Shown: positions 55,811 to 64,000 of the stretch, piece by piece
Layout: every line of letters begins with the position of its first letter
How positions within the stretch are numbered: the stretch's first letter is position 1
Assembly (NCBI RefSeq): GCF_002943465.1
Contig: NZ_PTQY01000003.1
Span: 124,001 to 188,000, forward strand
Direction of reading: 5' to 3'
Length of the DNA: 64,000 nucleotides
Source of the DNA: Rhodoferax sp. TS-BS-61-7
GTDB lineage: Bacteria; Pseudomonadota; Gammaproteobacteria; Burkholderiales; Burkholderiaceae_C
Program-made: the position numbers and the translations under genes
The notes under the pieces: generated by a model
What the model was told of the DNA's origin: nothing
The model's input: only the letters and a program-made list of their open reading frames with translations
The model's database searches: none

Positions 55811-57475
55811 ATGGCTGCGCTAGAAAACGACTTCTCCGCCTGCTCCGCCCTGGTCGTGGACGGCAACCCCACCTCGCGCTCGATTCTGGTGTCGCAGCTG
55901 CGTGATTTCGGCGTGGCATCCGTGGCCCAGGCGGCACGCCCTGTGGATGCGCGCCGGCAGCTGGAATTCAAAACCTTTGACTTTGTGCTCTGCGAGCAGC
56001 ACTTTCCTAGTGACAACACCTCGGGCCAGGACTTGCTGGACGACCTGCGCCGCAACCAGTTGCTGCCCTTCTCCACCGTCTTCATCATGATCACCGGTGA
56101 AGCCACCTACGCCAAGGTGGCCGAGGCCGCCGAGTCGGCGCTGGACGGCTACATGCTCAAGCCCCACAAGGCCACGCAATTGGGCGACCGGCTGGTGGCC
56201 GCCCGCATCCGCAAGGTGTCGTTGCAAGAGATCTTCAGCGCCATTGAGGACGAGCGGTTTGAAGACGCGGCCAAGCTGTGCCTGGATCGCTTTGAAAGCA
56301 AGGGCATGTTCTGGCTGTACGCAGCGCGCGTAGGCGCCGAGCTGCTGCTGCGGGTGGGCCGCTGCGCCGATGCCCAAACCCTGTACAAGGCGGTGGTGGA
56401 GGCCAAAACCCTGCCCTGGGCCAAGCTGGGCGTGGCCCGCTCACTGCTAGAGGCGGGGCAGATCAACCAGGCCACAAGCACCCTGGAGCGCCTGATCGGT
56501 GAAGACCCCAACTATGCCGACGCCTACGATGTGATGGGCCGCGCCCACTTTGAGCTGGGCCGCTTTGACAAGGCGCTGGAGACCTACAAAATGGCCGCCA
56601 CGCTGACGCCGGCCTCCATCAGCCGCCTGCAAAACCTGGCCATGATGACCTACTACGCCGGTGACCATGAAGAGGCCGAGAAGCTGCTGGACAAGACGGT
56701 GCGCCTGGGCCTGGAGTCCAAGATGTTTGACGCACAAACTCTGGTGCTGCTCGCCTTCGCCCGGCTGGAGCTGGCCGACCGCAAAGGGCTGCAGCGTTGC
56801 CATGACGACTTTGTACGCCTGATCGACAAAGACCCGGAAAACCCGCGCTTGCCACACCTGGCGGGCATCGTTGATGCGCTGAACCTGATCCAGCAACACC
56901 AGTTTGCACGGGCGGTGGAAACAGTACGTGACCTGGCCAAAACCGTGCGGGAACCCCTGTTTGACTTTGAATCTGCCTGCAATCTGGTCGCCCTGCTGGC
57001 ACAGCTGGCGCACAAGGCGATTCAGCTCAACGAGGTGGATTCCACGGTGGACACGCTGGCCAAGCGTTTTTGCAGCAACCGCTCGCTGACTGAGCTGCTG
57101 GCCGCCAGCGCCAGCAGCTACCCACCGTATGCAGACACCATTCGCGTGGCGCAGACGCAGGTGCTGGAGTATGCGGAAACAGCCATGTCCCTCAGCATGT
57201 CGGGCAACCCCACGGCGGCGGTCAAAAACCTGATCTTGCACGGCCGCGAAACCCTCAACGCCCGGCTGGTGGACAACGCCTACCAACTGCTGCAGAAACA
57301 CGCGGCCAAGGTGCCGGAAGCGCTCACGCTGACAGCCATGGTGGAAGAGCTGCGGGCAAAAACCGGCCCCACCGTCAACCGTGCATCGCTGGGAGAGCAA
57401 AAACGCCAAGCCGGGGGCTTGGCGCTGCGTACCGGCAAACGTGCGGCCACCGAGGCCACACCCACAGCGGCCTAA
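55811..57475 (+). CDS. REC-like domain plus TPR protein with altered phosphoacceptor
   Basis: A 554-residue protein. The first ~125 residues form a CheY-type receiver: acidic D17 (LVVDGNPTSR), Thr95 (MITGEATY) and Lys117 (YMLKPHK) are present. The phosphoacceptor position in DFVLCEQHFPS is Glu62 rather than Asp (codon GAG). TPR-type helical repeats follow (~200-330, e.g. NYADAYDVMGRAHFELGRFD and AISRLQNLAMMTYYAGDHEEAE-like), then a long helical region. It may be locked in an active-like state, as Glu can mimic phospho-Asp. The partner is unknown. The stop overlaps the convergent urtE stop. Confidence 0.85.
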   Translation: MAALENDFSACSALVVDGNPTSRSILVSQLRDFGVASVAQAARPVDARRQLEFKTFDFVLCEQHFPSDNTSGQDLLDDLRRNQLLPFSTVFIMITGEATYAKVAEAAESALDGYMLKPHKATQLGDRLVAARIRKVSLQEIFSAIEDERFEDAAKLCLDRFESKGMFWLYAARVGAELLLRVGRCADAQTLYKAVVEAKTLPWAKLGVARSLLEAGQINQATSTLERLIGEDPNYADAYDVMGRAHFELGRFDKALETYKMAATLTPASISRLQNLAMMTYYAGDHEEAEKLLDKTVRLGLESKMFDAQTLVLLAFARLELADRKGLQRCHDDFVRLIDKDPENPRLPHLAGIVDALNLIQQHQFARAVETVRDLAKTVREPLFDFESACNLVALLAQLAHKAIQLNEVDSTVDTLAKRFCSNRSLTELLAASASSYPPYADTIRVAQTQVLEYAETAMSLSMSGNPTAAVKNLILHGRETLNARLVDNAYQLLQKHAAKVPEALTLTAMVEELRAKTGPTVNRASLGEQKRQAGGLALRTGKRAATEATPTAA

Positions 57476-58164
57476 ATCGCCACCAGGCTGCGTACGCCGT
57501 CGATTTCCATGTTCTGGCCCATGCCGCGTGCCAGCACCGCACCACGCTCCATCACCACGTACTGGTCGGCCAGTTCCTGGGCAAAGTCGTAGTACTGCTC
57601 CACCAGCACAATGGCCATGTTGCCGCGGTCGGCCAGCATACGAATCACGCGACCAATGTCCTTGATGATGCTGGGCTGGATGCCTTCGGTCGGCTCGTCC
57701 AGAATCAGCACCTTGGGGCCAGCCGCCAGCGCACGTGCAATCGCCAACTGCTGCTGCTGCCCCCCCGAGAGGTCACCGCCACGGCGGTTCAGCATCTGCT
57801 TGAGCACGGGGAACAGATCAAACAGCTCTGCCGGAATCGGCGTGCCTGCGCTTTTGTAGGCCAGACCCATGCGCAAGTTTTCTTCCACCGTCAGGCGCGC
57901 AAAAATCTCGCGGCCTTGCGGTACAAAACCCAGGCCCAGGCGGGCCCGCTCGTAGGGCGTGAGTTTCTGGATCGGTTTGCCATCGAATTCGATGCTGCCG
58001 GACTTGATGGGCACCAGACCCATCATGGACTTGAGCAGCGTGGTTTTGCCCACGCCGTTGCGGCCCAGGATGACCGTGACCTTGCCAATTTCGGCCTCCA
58101 GGCTCACATCGCGCAGGATGTGGGAGCCGCCGTAGTACTGGTTGACGTTGTTGATTTTCAGCAT
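57472..58164 (-). CDS. urtE: Urea ABC transporter ATPase UrtE
   Basis: A 230-residue branched-chain-type ATPase, LivF-like. Walker A GRNGVGKTTLLKSM, signature LSGGQQQQLAIARAL, Walker B VLILDEPTEGIQPS and NQYYGGSHILRD at the N-terminus are typical of UrtE. Last of the urtABCDE genes, 12 bp after urtD. Confidence 0.96.
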   Translation of the reverse strand: MLKINNVNQYYGGSHILRDVSLEAEIGKVTVILGRNGVGKTTLLKSMMGLVPIKSGSIEFDGKPIQKLTPYERARLGLGFVPQGREIFARLTVEENLRMGLAYKSAGTPIPAELFDLFPVLKQMLNRRGGDLSGGQQQQLAIARALAAGPKVLILDEPTEGIQPSIIKDIGRVIRMLADRGNMAIVLVEQYYDFAQELADQYVVMERGAVLARGMGQNMEIDGVRSLVAI

Positions 58165-58176
58165 GTGCTCACAACC

Positions 58177-59058
58177 TTAGCGACCCAAATAAACTTCAAT
58201 CACCCGCTCGTCGGCCTGCACCTGGTCCAGCGTACCTTGCGCCAATACCGAGCCGTCGCACAACACGGTGACGATGTCACTGATGGTGCGGATAAAACTC
58301 ATGTCGTGCTCCACCACCATGAGCGAGTGTTTGCCTTTGAGGGTGAGGAACAGCTCGGCCGTGCGTTCGGTTTCCTCATCCGTCATGCCAGCCACGGGTT
58401 CGTCCAGCAGCAGCAGCTTGGGGTCTTGCATGAGCAACATGCCAATCTCCAACCATTGTTTCTGGCCATGGCTCAGGTTGCCGGCCAGGCGGCCCACGCT
58501 GTCGGCCAGGTGGATGGTGTGCAGGATTTCGGCCAAACGGTCGCTCTGCGCAGAGTCCAGCTTGAAGAACATCGAAGCCTTCACGCCCTTGTTGGTCTTC
58601 AGCGCAAGCTCCAGGTTTTCAAACACCGTGAGCTGCTCAAACACCGTGGGCTTCTGGAACTTGCGGCCAATGCCCAGCTGCGCAATCTCGGCTTCCTTGA
58701 AACGCAGCAGGTCGATGGTGCTACCGAAAAACACAGTGCCTGAATCGGGCCGCGTCTTGCCGGTGATGATGTCCATCATCGTGGTCTTGCCTGCACCGTT
58801 GGGGCCGATGATGCAGCGCAACTCGCCGGGCGCAATGTCCAGCGAAAGTTTGTTGATGGCCTTGAAACCATCGAAGCTCACGCTCACGTCTTCGAGGTAC
58901 AGGATGCGGCCGTGGGTGACATCCACCTCACCGGCCTTGGCCACGCGTGAGAAACCTGCTGCGCGGCCGCCGGACTCGGTTTGCCCCTTGTTCGCTGCCA
59001 GGGCAGCCATGTGCGCCTGAACGCGTTTTTCGCCTTGTTCCAGCAGATCGGGAGTCAT
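58177..59058 (-). CDS. urtD: Urea ABC transporter ATPase UrtD
   Basis: A 293-residue LivG-like ATPase. ATG 59058 (MTPDLLEQGEKRVQAHMAAL) overlaps the urtC stop by ATGA; the upstream extension is a shadow of urtC. There is an N-terminal extension of ~45 residues before the ATPase core. Walker A GPNGAGKTTMMDIITG, GRKFQKPTVF, signature LSHGQKQWLEIG and Walker B LLLLDEPVAGMTDEE follow. Confidence 0.96.
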   Translation of the reverse strand: MTPDLLEQGEKRVQAHMAALAANKGQTESGGRAAGFSRVAKAGEVDVTHGRILYLEDVSVSFDGFKAINKLSLDIAPGELRCIIGPNGAGKTTMMDIITGKTRPDSGTVFFGSTIDLLRFKEAEIAQLGIGRKFQKPTVFEQLTVFENLELALKTNKGVKASMFFKLDSAQSDRLAEILHTIHLADSVGRLAGNLSHGQKQWLEIGMLLMQDPKLLLLDEPVAGMTDEETERTAELFLTLKGKHSLMVVEHDMSFIRTISDIVTVLCDGSVLAQGTLDQVQADERVIEVYLGR

Positions 59059-60170
59059 GTTTTGCTCCCTTTGAGTTTCTTGATCAAACCGACCACTCCA
59101 TCGGGAAGGAACAGGGTCACGCCAATGAACAGCGCGCCCAAAAAGTACAGCCAGAACTCGGGGTAGGTCACGGTCAACCAGCTCTTGGCACCGTTGACGA
59201 TGAAGGCGCCCACCACCGGGCCGATCAGCGTGGCCCGTCCACCCACCGCGGCCCAAATGGCGATCTCGATGCTGTTGGCGGGGCTCATTTCACTGGGGTT
59301 GATGATGCCCACCTGCGTGACATACAAGGCACCAGCCACGCCACACATCATGGCCGAGATGGTCCAGATGGTGAGCTTGAAACCGATGGGGTTGTAGCCG
59401 CTGAACATGACACGCGTTTCGGCATCGCGCACGGCCTGCAGCACCCGGCCAAACTTGCTGTTGACCAACCAGCGCGACAGCAAAAAGAAGCCCAGCAAAA
59501 TGGCGGCGGTCAGTACAAACAGCGTCATGCGCATGCTCGTGGTGGCAATCGGGATGTCCAGAATGCGTTTGAAGTCGGTAAAGCCGTTGTTTCCGCCAAA
59601 ACCGGTCTCGTTGCGGAAGAACAGCAGCATGGCCGCAAAGGTCATGGCCTGGGTGATGATGGAGAAATACACGCCCTTGATGCGCGAGCGGAAGGCGAAG
59701 TAGCCAAACACAAAGGCTACCAGCCCCGGCACCGCCACCACTAGGAACAGGGTGGCCACAAAACTGTCCGACAGCGCCCAGTGCCAAGGCAGCTCTTTCC
59801 AGTCCAGAAACACCATGAAGTCGGGCAGCGCGCTTTTGTAGTTGCCGTCCAGCCCGATCTGGCGCATGAGGTACATGCCCATGGCATACCCTCCCAGTGC
59901 GAAGAACAGGCCGTGGCCCAGGCTCAGGATGCCGGTGTAGCCCCAGATCAGGCCCATGGACATGGCGCAGATGGCGTAACACATGATCTTGGCCGTGAGT
60001 GCCACGGCAAAGTCGCTCAGGTGGAAGGCGCTGCCTTCGGGCACCCAGAGGTTGAGCACGGGAACCAGGGCGCACAGCACCACCAGAGCACCCAGCCAGG
60101 AAACCCAGCCGGTGCGGGTGAGCAGCGGTTGGGGGGTAGGAAGAACGAGGGTTGGAAACGGGGTACTCAT
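59055..60170 (-). CDS. urtC: Urea ABC transporter permease UrtC
   Basis: A 371-residue LivM-like permease with ~9-10 helices. ATG 60170 (MSTPFPTLVLPTPQPLL) overlaps the urtB stop. IWGYTGILSLGHGLFFALGGYAMGMYLMRQIG, SRIKGVYFSIITQAMTFA and GGNNGFTDF are the family signatures, and it ends LFLPDGVVGLIKKLKG. Confidence 0.96.
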   Translation of the reverse strand: MSTPFPTLVLPTPQPLLTRTGWVSWLGALVVLCALVPVLNLWVPEGSAFHLSDFAVALTAKIMCYAICAMSMGLIWGYTGILSLGHGLFFALGGYAMGMYLMRQIGLDGNYKSALPDFMVFLDWKELPWHWALSDSFVATLFLVVAVPGLVAFVFGYFAFRSRIKGVYFSIITQAMTFAAMLLFFRNETGFGGNNGFTDFKRILDIPIATTSMRMTLFVLTAAILLGFFLLSRWLVNSKFGRVLQAVRDAETRVMFSGYNPIGFKLTIWTISAMMCGVAGALYVTQVGIINPSEMSPANSIEIAIWAAVGGRATLIGPVVGAFIVNGAKSWLTVTYPEFWLYFLGALFIGVTLFLPDGVVGLIKKLKGSKT

Positions 60171-61747
60171 GCTTCTGCGCTCCGACCCTTCATGGCAAAA
60201 ATGCCTTGGGGACGTTTCTGAATAAAGACGATGATGAAGACCAGCACGGCAATCTTGGCCAGCACGGCGCCGGTCCAGCCTTCCAGAAATTTGTTGAGCA
60301 CGCCCAGGCCCAGCGCGGCGTACACGGTGCCGGCCAGTTGGCCCACACCACCCAGCACCACCACCATGAACGAGTCGACGATGTAGCCTTGGCCCAGATC
60401 GGGCCCGACGTTGCCCACCTGGCTCAGCGCGCAACCGGCCAGACCGGCAATGCCGCTACCCAGTGCAAACGCGTAGGTGTCAATGCGCGCGGTGTTCACG
60501 CCCATGCAACTGGCAATCGGGCGGTTCTGCGTGACACCACGCACAAACAGGCCCAGGCGTGTCTTGCTGATCAGGAAGGCCACACCGCCGAGCACGGCCA
60601 GCGCAAAGCCGACGATGACCAGGCGGTTGTACGGCAGGGACAAATTGCCCAGCACCTGCACACCCCCACTCATCCAGCTCGGGTTTTCCACCCCCACGTT
60701 TTGCGCACCAAAAATCGTGCGCACCAGTTGCATCAGCATCAGGCTGATACCCCAGGTGGCCAACAAGGTTTCCAGCGGGCGGCCGTAAAGGAAACGAATC
60801 ACACTGCGCTCCAGCGCCGCACCCACCAGGGCCGACGCCATAAAGGCCACCGGCACCGAGGCCAGCAGGTACCAGTCAAACGCGCCGGGCAGGTATTTCT
60901 GGAACAGGCCCTGCACCACATAGGTGGCATAGGCGCCGATCATCATGAGTTCGCCGTGGGCCATGTTGATCACACCCATCAGGCCGTAGGTAATGGCCAG
61001 GCCCAGTGCGACGAGCAACAGGATGGAACCCAGGCTGATGCCGCTGAACATGGCGCCCAGCCGGTCGCCCCAGGCCAGGCGGTTTTCCACGGCGCTCAGG
61101 CTTTTTTGCAGCGCTACCTTCACGGTACTTTCGGTCTCGCCCTGCAGGCGTTCGCTCAGCAGGGTCTTGGTGGCCGCCAGGCCGCTGTCACCCAGCAGGG
61201 TGGCGGCTTCCAGGCGTTTGGCCGGGTCTTCGCTAGACAGCAGGGCCGAGGCGCGCAGCAGCGCGAGTTGGTCCTTGATGTCGGCCACGGTCTCAGCGGC
61301 CAGCGCCTTGTCCAGCAAGGGCAGCTTGTCCATGTCCACATTGCCTTGCAGCGTGGCCACGGCGGCGCGGCGCACCGCCACGTCGCTGGACAGCAGCTTC
61401 ACGGCGGCCAGCGCGTTGTCCAGCTCGCCGCGCATGCGGTTGTTGTTCATCACGTCTTCGGCGGTGTCGGGCAGCTCGACCTCGGCGTTGGTCACCGGGT
61501 CCACACCTTTGCCGTCCACCACCATCACGGGCGCTTCGCCCACCAGTTTCACGCTGTCGTCCGACAGGGCCTGGATAAAACGCACGGTGCGTTCGTCGGC
61601 TTTGGCCACAGCCGCTTGCAGGGCCGCCACGCGGTCATCACTCTCGCCCAATGTGATGGCTTTGGCCTCCTGGGCCGTTAAAGCGTGTGCGCTGGCAGCT
61701 ACAAAAATCGTAGCAAGCAGCAGGAGCTGGATGAATTGCTTTGGCAT
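60167..61747 (-). CDS. urtB: Urea ABC transporter permease UrtB with periplasmic N-domain
   Basis: A 526-residue LivH-like permease with the long N-terminal extension typical of UrtB: signal peptide, then ~200 residues of helical repeats (VAALQAAVAKADERTVRFIQ, AAVATLQGNVDMDKL) in the periplasm. The permease core starts near 235 (SLGSILLLVALGLAITYGLMGVINMAHGELMMIG). The signal peptide (LLLLATIFVAASAHALTAQEA) is largely coded by a repeat copy at 61664-61715. A stable hairpin separates it from urtA. Confidence 0.95.
   Translation of the reverse strand: MPKQFIQLLLLATIFVAASAHALTAQEAKAITLGESDDRVAALQAAVAKADERTVRFIQALSDDSVKLVGEAPVMVVDGKGVDPVTNAEVELPDTAEDVMNNNRMRGELDNALAAVKLLSSDVAVRRAAVATLQGNVDMDKLPLLDKALAAETVADIKDQLALLRASALLSSEDPAKRLEAATLLGDSGLAATKTLLSERLQGETESTVKVALQKSLSAVENRLAWGDRLGAMFSGISLGSILLLVALGLAITYGLMGVINMAHGELMMIGAYATYVVQGLFQKYLPGAFDWYLLASVPVAFMASALVGAALERSVIRFLYGRPLETLLATWGISLMLMQLVRTIFGAQNVGVENPSWMSGGVQVLGNLSLPYNRLVIVGFALAVLGGVAFLISKTRLGLFVRGVTQNRPIASCMGVNTARIDTYAFALGSGIAGLAGCALSQVGNVGPDLGQGYIVDSFMVVVLGGVGQLAGTVYAALGLGVLNKFLEGWTGAVLAKIAVLVFIIVFIQKRPQGIFAMKGRSAEA
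61664..61715 (-). repeat. Dispersed repeat copy in the urtB signal-peptide region
   Basis: On the minus strand this reads TGCTACGATTTTTGTAGC, TGCCAGCGCACACG, then TTTAACGGCCCAGGAGGCC. The left inverted repeat and the right block are recognisable. It codes for ATIFVAASAHALTAQEA. Confidence 0.6.
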
Positions 61748-61775
61748 ACGCCAATGTCTCCGGTTGAATGGAACA

Positions 61776-61805
61776 AGCCGCCACGGCCCAAAGGCTGTGG
61801 CGGCT
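61776..61805 (-). terminator. Hairpin/attenuator between urtA and urtB
   Basis: A 13-bp stem with one G-T pair (AGCCGCCACAGCC/GGCCGTGGCGGCT on the minus strand) and a 4-nt loop lies just past the urtA stop, followed by a weak T-rich run. It probably protects or terminates most urtA message so that the binding protein is made in excess. Confidence 0.7.
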
Positions 61806-61838
61806 AAAGCTAGAAACTAGCTTCTCCCTGCCTTCGCC

Positions 61839-63101
61839 TTATTTCTTTGCGGGCTCGTCAGGCTTCTTGTCGTTGCCTTCGATATACGGAGACCATGGCT
61901 TAGCCTTCACAGGACCGGGTGTTTTCCACACCACGTTGAACTGGCCGTCGGCCTTGATTTCGCCGATGAACACGCTCTTGTGCAAGTGGTGGTTCTTCTC
62001 GTCCATCTTGGAGACGATGCCGGAAGGTGCCTTGAAAGTCTGGCCAGCCATGGCGGCAATCACCTTGTCGACTTCGGTGGTCTTGGCCTTCTCGACGGCT
62101 TGTTTCCACATGTTGATACCGATGTAGGTGGCTTCCATCGGGTCGTTGGTCAAAGGTTTGTCTTTGTGACCGGCGATGCCCTTGGCCTTGGCGTAGGCAG
62201 ACCACTTCTTGATGAAGTCGGTGTTGGCAGGATTCTTGATCGACTGGAAGTAGTTCCAGGCGGCCAAGTGGCCCACCAGCGGCTTGGTGTCCACGCCGCG
62301 CAACTCTTCTTCACCCACCGAGAAGGCCACCACGGGCACGTCCTTGGCCTTCAGGCCGGCGTTGCCGAGTTCCTTGTAGAAAGGCACGTTGGAGTCACCA
62401 TTGATGGTGGACACCACGGCGGTCTTGCCACCGGCAGCAAATTTCTTCACGTCCGCCACGATGGTTTGGTAATCGCTGTGGCCGAAGGGGGTGTACTTCT
62501 CGTCAATGTCGGTGTCCTTCACGCCCTTGCTCTTCAGGTAGGCGCGCAGGATCTTGTTGGTGGTGCGGGGGTACACATAGTCAGTGCCCAGCAGCACCCA
62601 ACGCTTGGCGCCGCCGCCTTCTTTGCTCATCAGGTAGTCCACTGCGGGAATGGCTTGCTGGTTGGGCGCAGCACCGGTGTAGAACACGTTTTTGGACAGC
62701 TCTTCACCTTCGTACTGCACGGGGTAAAACAGCAGGCCGTTCAGTTCTTCCACCACGGGCAACACGGACTTGCGGGACACCGAGGTCCAGCAACCAAAGA
62801 TCACGTCGACCTTGTCTTGTGTCAGCAGCTGCTTGGTTTTTTCAGCAAACAGGGGCCAGTTGGAAGCGGGGTCCACGATGACGGGTTCGAGCTTCTTGCC
62901 CAGCAAGCCGCCCTTGGCGTTGATTTCGTCAATGGCCATCAACACGGTGTCTTTCAACACGGTTTCCGAAATGGCCATGGTGCCGGACAGGCTGTGCAAA
63001 ATGCCAACCTTGATGGTGTCGGCAGCGTAGGCTGGCAAAGCAGACAGGGTGGTCAAGGCGACCGCAGCGGTCAAGGCCTTCAAAGAAAATCGACGTTGCA
63101 T
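61839..63101 (-). CDS. urtA: Urea ABC transporter substrate-binding protein UrtA
   Basis: A 420-residue periplasmic binding protein with signal peptide LKALTAAVALTTLSALPAYA. IKVGILHSLSGTMAISETVLKD, GCWTSVSRKSVLPVVEE, YPVQYEGEELSKNVFYTG and YVYPRTTNKILRAYLKSKG are the UrtA signatures. First gene of the urt operon. The upstream 207 bp holds an inverted repeat (63215-63230) and a repeat copy (63259-63316); no sigma54 promoter was found. Confidence 0.97.
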   Translation of the reverse strand: MQRRFSLKALTAAVALTTLSALPAYAADTIKVGILHSLSGTMAISETVLKDTVLMAIDEINAKGGLLGKKLEPVIVDPASNWPLFAEKTKQLLTQDKVDVIFGCWTSVSRKSVLPVVEELNGLLFYPVQYEGEELSKNVFYTGAAPNQQAIPAVDYLMSKEGGGAKRWVLLGTDYVYPRTTNKILRAYLKSKGVKDTDIDEKYTPFGHSDYQTIVADVKKFAAGGKTAVVSTINGDSNVPFYKELGNAGLKAKDVPVVAFSVGEEELRGVDTKPLVGHLAAWNYFQSIKNPANTDFIKKWSAYAKAKGIAGHKDKPLTNDPMEATYIGINMWKQAVEKAKTTEVDKVIAAMAGQTFKAPSGIVSKMDEKNHHLHKSVFIGEIKADGQFNVVWKTPGPVKAKPWSPYIEGNDKKPDEPAKK

Positions 63102-63214
63102 GTGGGCTTCTCCGTGGGGTTAAAAAAATCTGTCTCGCCCAAACCGTGCTTCGCTGACGAAGCGCTGGTTGGATGCGATGAGGTGACTTTAGGGACCCGG
63201 GGCAGAAACCGAAA

Positions 63215-63230
63215 TACGCCGTGTGGCGTA
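63215..63230. promoter_or_regulatory. Inverted repeat upstream of urtA
   Basis: TACGCC-GTGT-GGCGTA, a perfect 6-bp inverted repeat, 114 bp upstream of the urtA ATG. A candidate regulator site; the protein is unknown. Confidence 0.4.
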
Positions 63231-63258
63231 CAACATGGCGATCAGGGGCAACGCGTTT

Positions 63259-63316
63259 ATGCTATTAATTTAGTAGCTGTTTGCGAAAATCTCATAAGGG
63301 CTGGAGGCCTAAATGG
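63259..63316 (+). repeat. Dispersed ~55-bp repeat, copy at the LysR gene 3' end
   Basis: This reads ATGCTATTAATTTAGTAGC, TGTTTGCGAAAATCTC, ATAAGGGCTGGAGGCC. It agrees closely with the 37308 copy. It overlaps the end of the LysR gene, whose stop TAG is at 63309-63311. Confidence 0.85.
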
Positions 63317-64000
63317 CTTGTAAATAGTCGTCTACCACCTGTGCCAGCCAGTCCATCACCACGCGTACGCGTTTGGACTGGTTGCGCCGGTTGGCGTACA
63401 CCAGCGTCAAGGGCATGGGCGGCGCCACATGCTGCGGCAACAGCTCCACCAGCAGGCCGCGGCGCAGCAAGTCCAACACGCCCACACACGGCACCTGGAT
63501 GATGCCCAGCCCTGCGGCACAGGCAGAGGCATAGGCTTCCGCGTTGTTCACCGTCACGGCACCCTGCATGGGCACGGACAGCAGCGCCCCACCCTCCAGG
63601 TACTCAAACGCATCGGGCTTGGCGCCCAGGGTGTTGGTGTAGTGCACCAGGTGGTGGGAGGCCAGATCGGCCGGGTGCAGCGGCGTGCCCTGCTGCCGCA
63701 AGTAGGCAGGGCTGGCGCAGTTCACCATGCGCATGTTTCCCAGTGGCCGCGCCACCAGGCTGGTGTCGCCCACCGTGCCCGAGCGCAGCACGCAGTCAAA
63801 GCCCTCGCGTACCAGGTCCACCCGGCGCTCGGTGCTGCTGATCTCCAGCTCCAGCAGCGGGTGCTGCGCCAGCAGCTCTGGCAGGCGTGGAATGACGGCG
63901 TGGCGCGCCATGCTGGTGCTCATGTCGATGCGCACGCGGCCCCGCAGGTTCTGCACGCCCTGCTGCTGGAACATGGTTTGCACCTCGTCCACATCGGCCA
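63309..64000 (-). CDS. LysR-family regulator (N-terminal HTH outside window)
   Basis: The last ~230 residues of a LysR-type regulator; the gene enters from the right edge, so the DNA-binding HTH is not seen. The visible part is the substrate-binding domain: LRGRVRIDMSTSMARHAVIPRL, LELEISSTERRVDLVREGFDCVLRSG, ARPLGNMRMVNCASPAYL and the C-terminal SKRVRVVMDWLAQVV. This pattern is common in the CrgA-like LysR subgroup of Burkholderiales. It is oriented like urtA but separated by 207 bp; no functional link can be claimed. Confidence 0.88.
   Translation of the reverse strand, partial: ADVDEVQTMFQQQGVQNLRGRVRIDMSTSMARHAVIPRLPELLAQHPLLELEISSTERRVDLVREGFDCVLRSGTVGDTSLVARPLGNMRMVNCASPAYLRQQGTPLHPADLASHHLVHYTNTLGAKPDAFEYLEGGALLSVPMQGAVTVNNAEAYASACAAGLGIIQVPCVGVLDLLRRGLLVELLPQHVAPPMPLTLVYANRRNQSKRVRVVMDWLAQVVDDYLQAI

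Noticed and set aside
60152..61681. 509-codon + strand frame across urtB
   Set aside because: Antisense shadow of urtB; Gln/His-rich without recognisable domains.
63102..63308. Sigma54 (NtrC-type) promoter before urtA
   Set aside because: I looked for TGGCAC-n5-TTGCA on the minus strand and found no good match, though nitrogen control would be expected.

Overview
The window reads as chromosomal DNA of a betaproteobacterium of the Burkholderiales, most like the Comamonadaceae (Rhodoferax/Polaromonas type). This rests on the high GC content, the housekeeping order proS-rppH-proB-obgE-rpmA-rplU-ispB, an exosortase-B/PEP-CTERM exopolysaccharide locus, a PuuD-type urate pathway with a urtABCDE urea transporter, and a dispersed ~55-bp imperfect-palindrome repeat. 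The genus is an inference from protein character and was not searched.

Layout. (1) 1-10.7 kb, core genes: slyD-like PPIase (cut by the left edge), grxD, a membrane GGDEF-EAL protein, a lytic transglycosylase coupled to proS, rppH, a CNP1-like protein, proB, obgE, rpmA, rplU, then divergent ispB and tRNA-Pro(CGG). (2) 10.7-40.3 kb, exopolysaccharide region. A leftward galE/nucleotidyltransferase/manC operon diverges from a long rightward operon: epsA (LuxR-type regulator), epsB (initiating sugar-phosphate transferase), epsL, epsD, epsE, epsF, epsG, xrtB, epsI, gmd, fcl. It continues into an AT-rich glycan-specific cassette of about 26.5-34.5 kb (wzx-like flippase, acyltransferases, glycosyltransferases, a beta-helix protein, a wzy-like polymerase). 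It then returns to GC-rich DNA with a GT4, a WecG-type transferase, a GDP-mannose hydrolase, ugd and a phosphohexomutase. The sugar-nucleotide genes predict a polymer built from GDP-Man, GDP-Fuc, UDP-Gal and UDP-GlcA, colanic-acid-like in composition and probably acylated. Three PEP-CTERM proteins (10.7, 40.4 and 42.6 kb) are likely XrtB substrates. (3) 40.9-43.7 kb: a hipBA-type toxin-antitoxin pair with a clear palindromic operator, a PEP-CTERM protein and a lone MSHA-like pilin. (4) 43.9-55.7 kb, purine/urate catabolism: puuD, xdhC, a lipoprotein, uraH, a GntR regulator, puuE, a uraD-allantoate amidohydrolase fusion, an M20 hydrolase, an ABC importer, a nucleobase deaminase-like protein and ureD. 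(5) 55.8-64 kb: a REC-TPR protein with an altered phosphoacceptor, urtEDCBA on the minus strand, and a LysR regulator cut by the right edge.

How it fits together. EpsB starts the repeat unit on undecaprenyl phosphate. The cassette enzymes extend and modify it, and Wzx/Wzy flip and polymerise it. EpsE/F/G with EpsL/EpsD control length and export, while XrtB and EpsI process PEP-CTERM proteins. In the nitrogen region, urate goes through PuuD, UraH, UraD, PuuE and allantoate amidohydrolase towards urea, which can also be imported by UrtABCDE. The xdhAB genes and the urease structural genes are not in the window.

Points that stand out: repeat copies embedded in frame in several genes, a 26-bp perfect palindrome and paired 16-bp sites in the galE/epsA intergenic region, a composition breakpoint inside an acyltransferase gene, a REC domain with Glu instead of the phosphoacceptor Asp, and an M20 hydrolase lacking the metal-bridging Asp.
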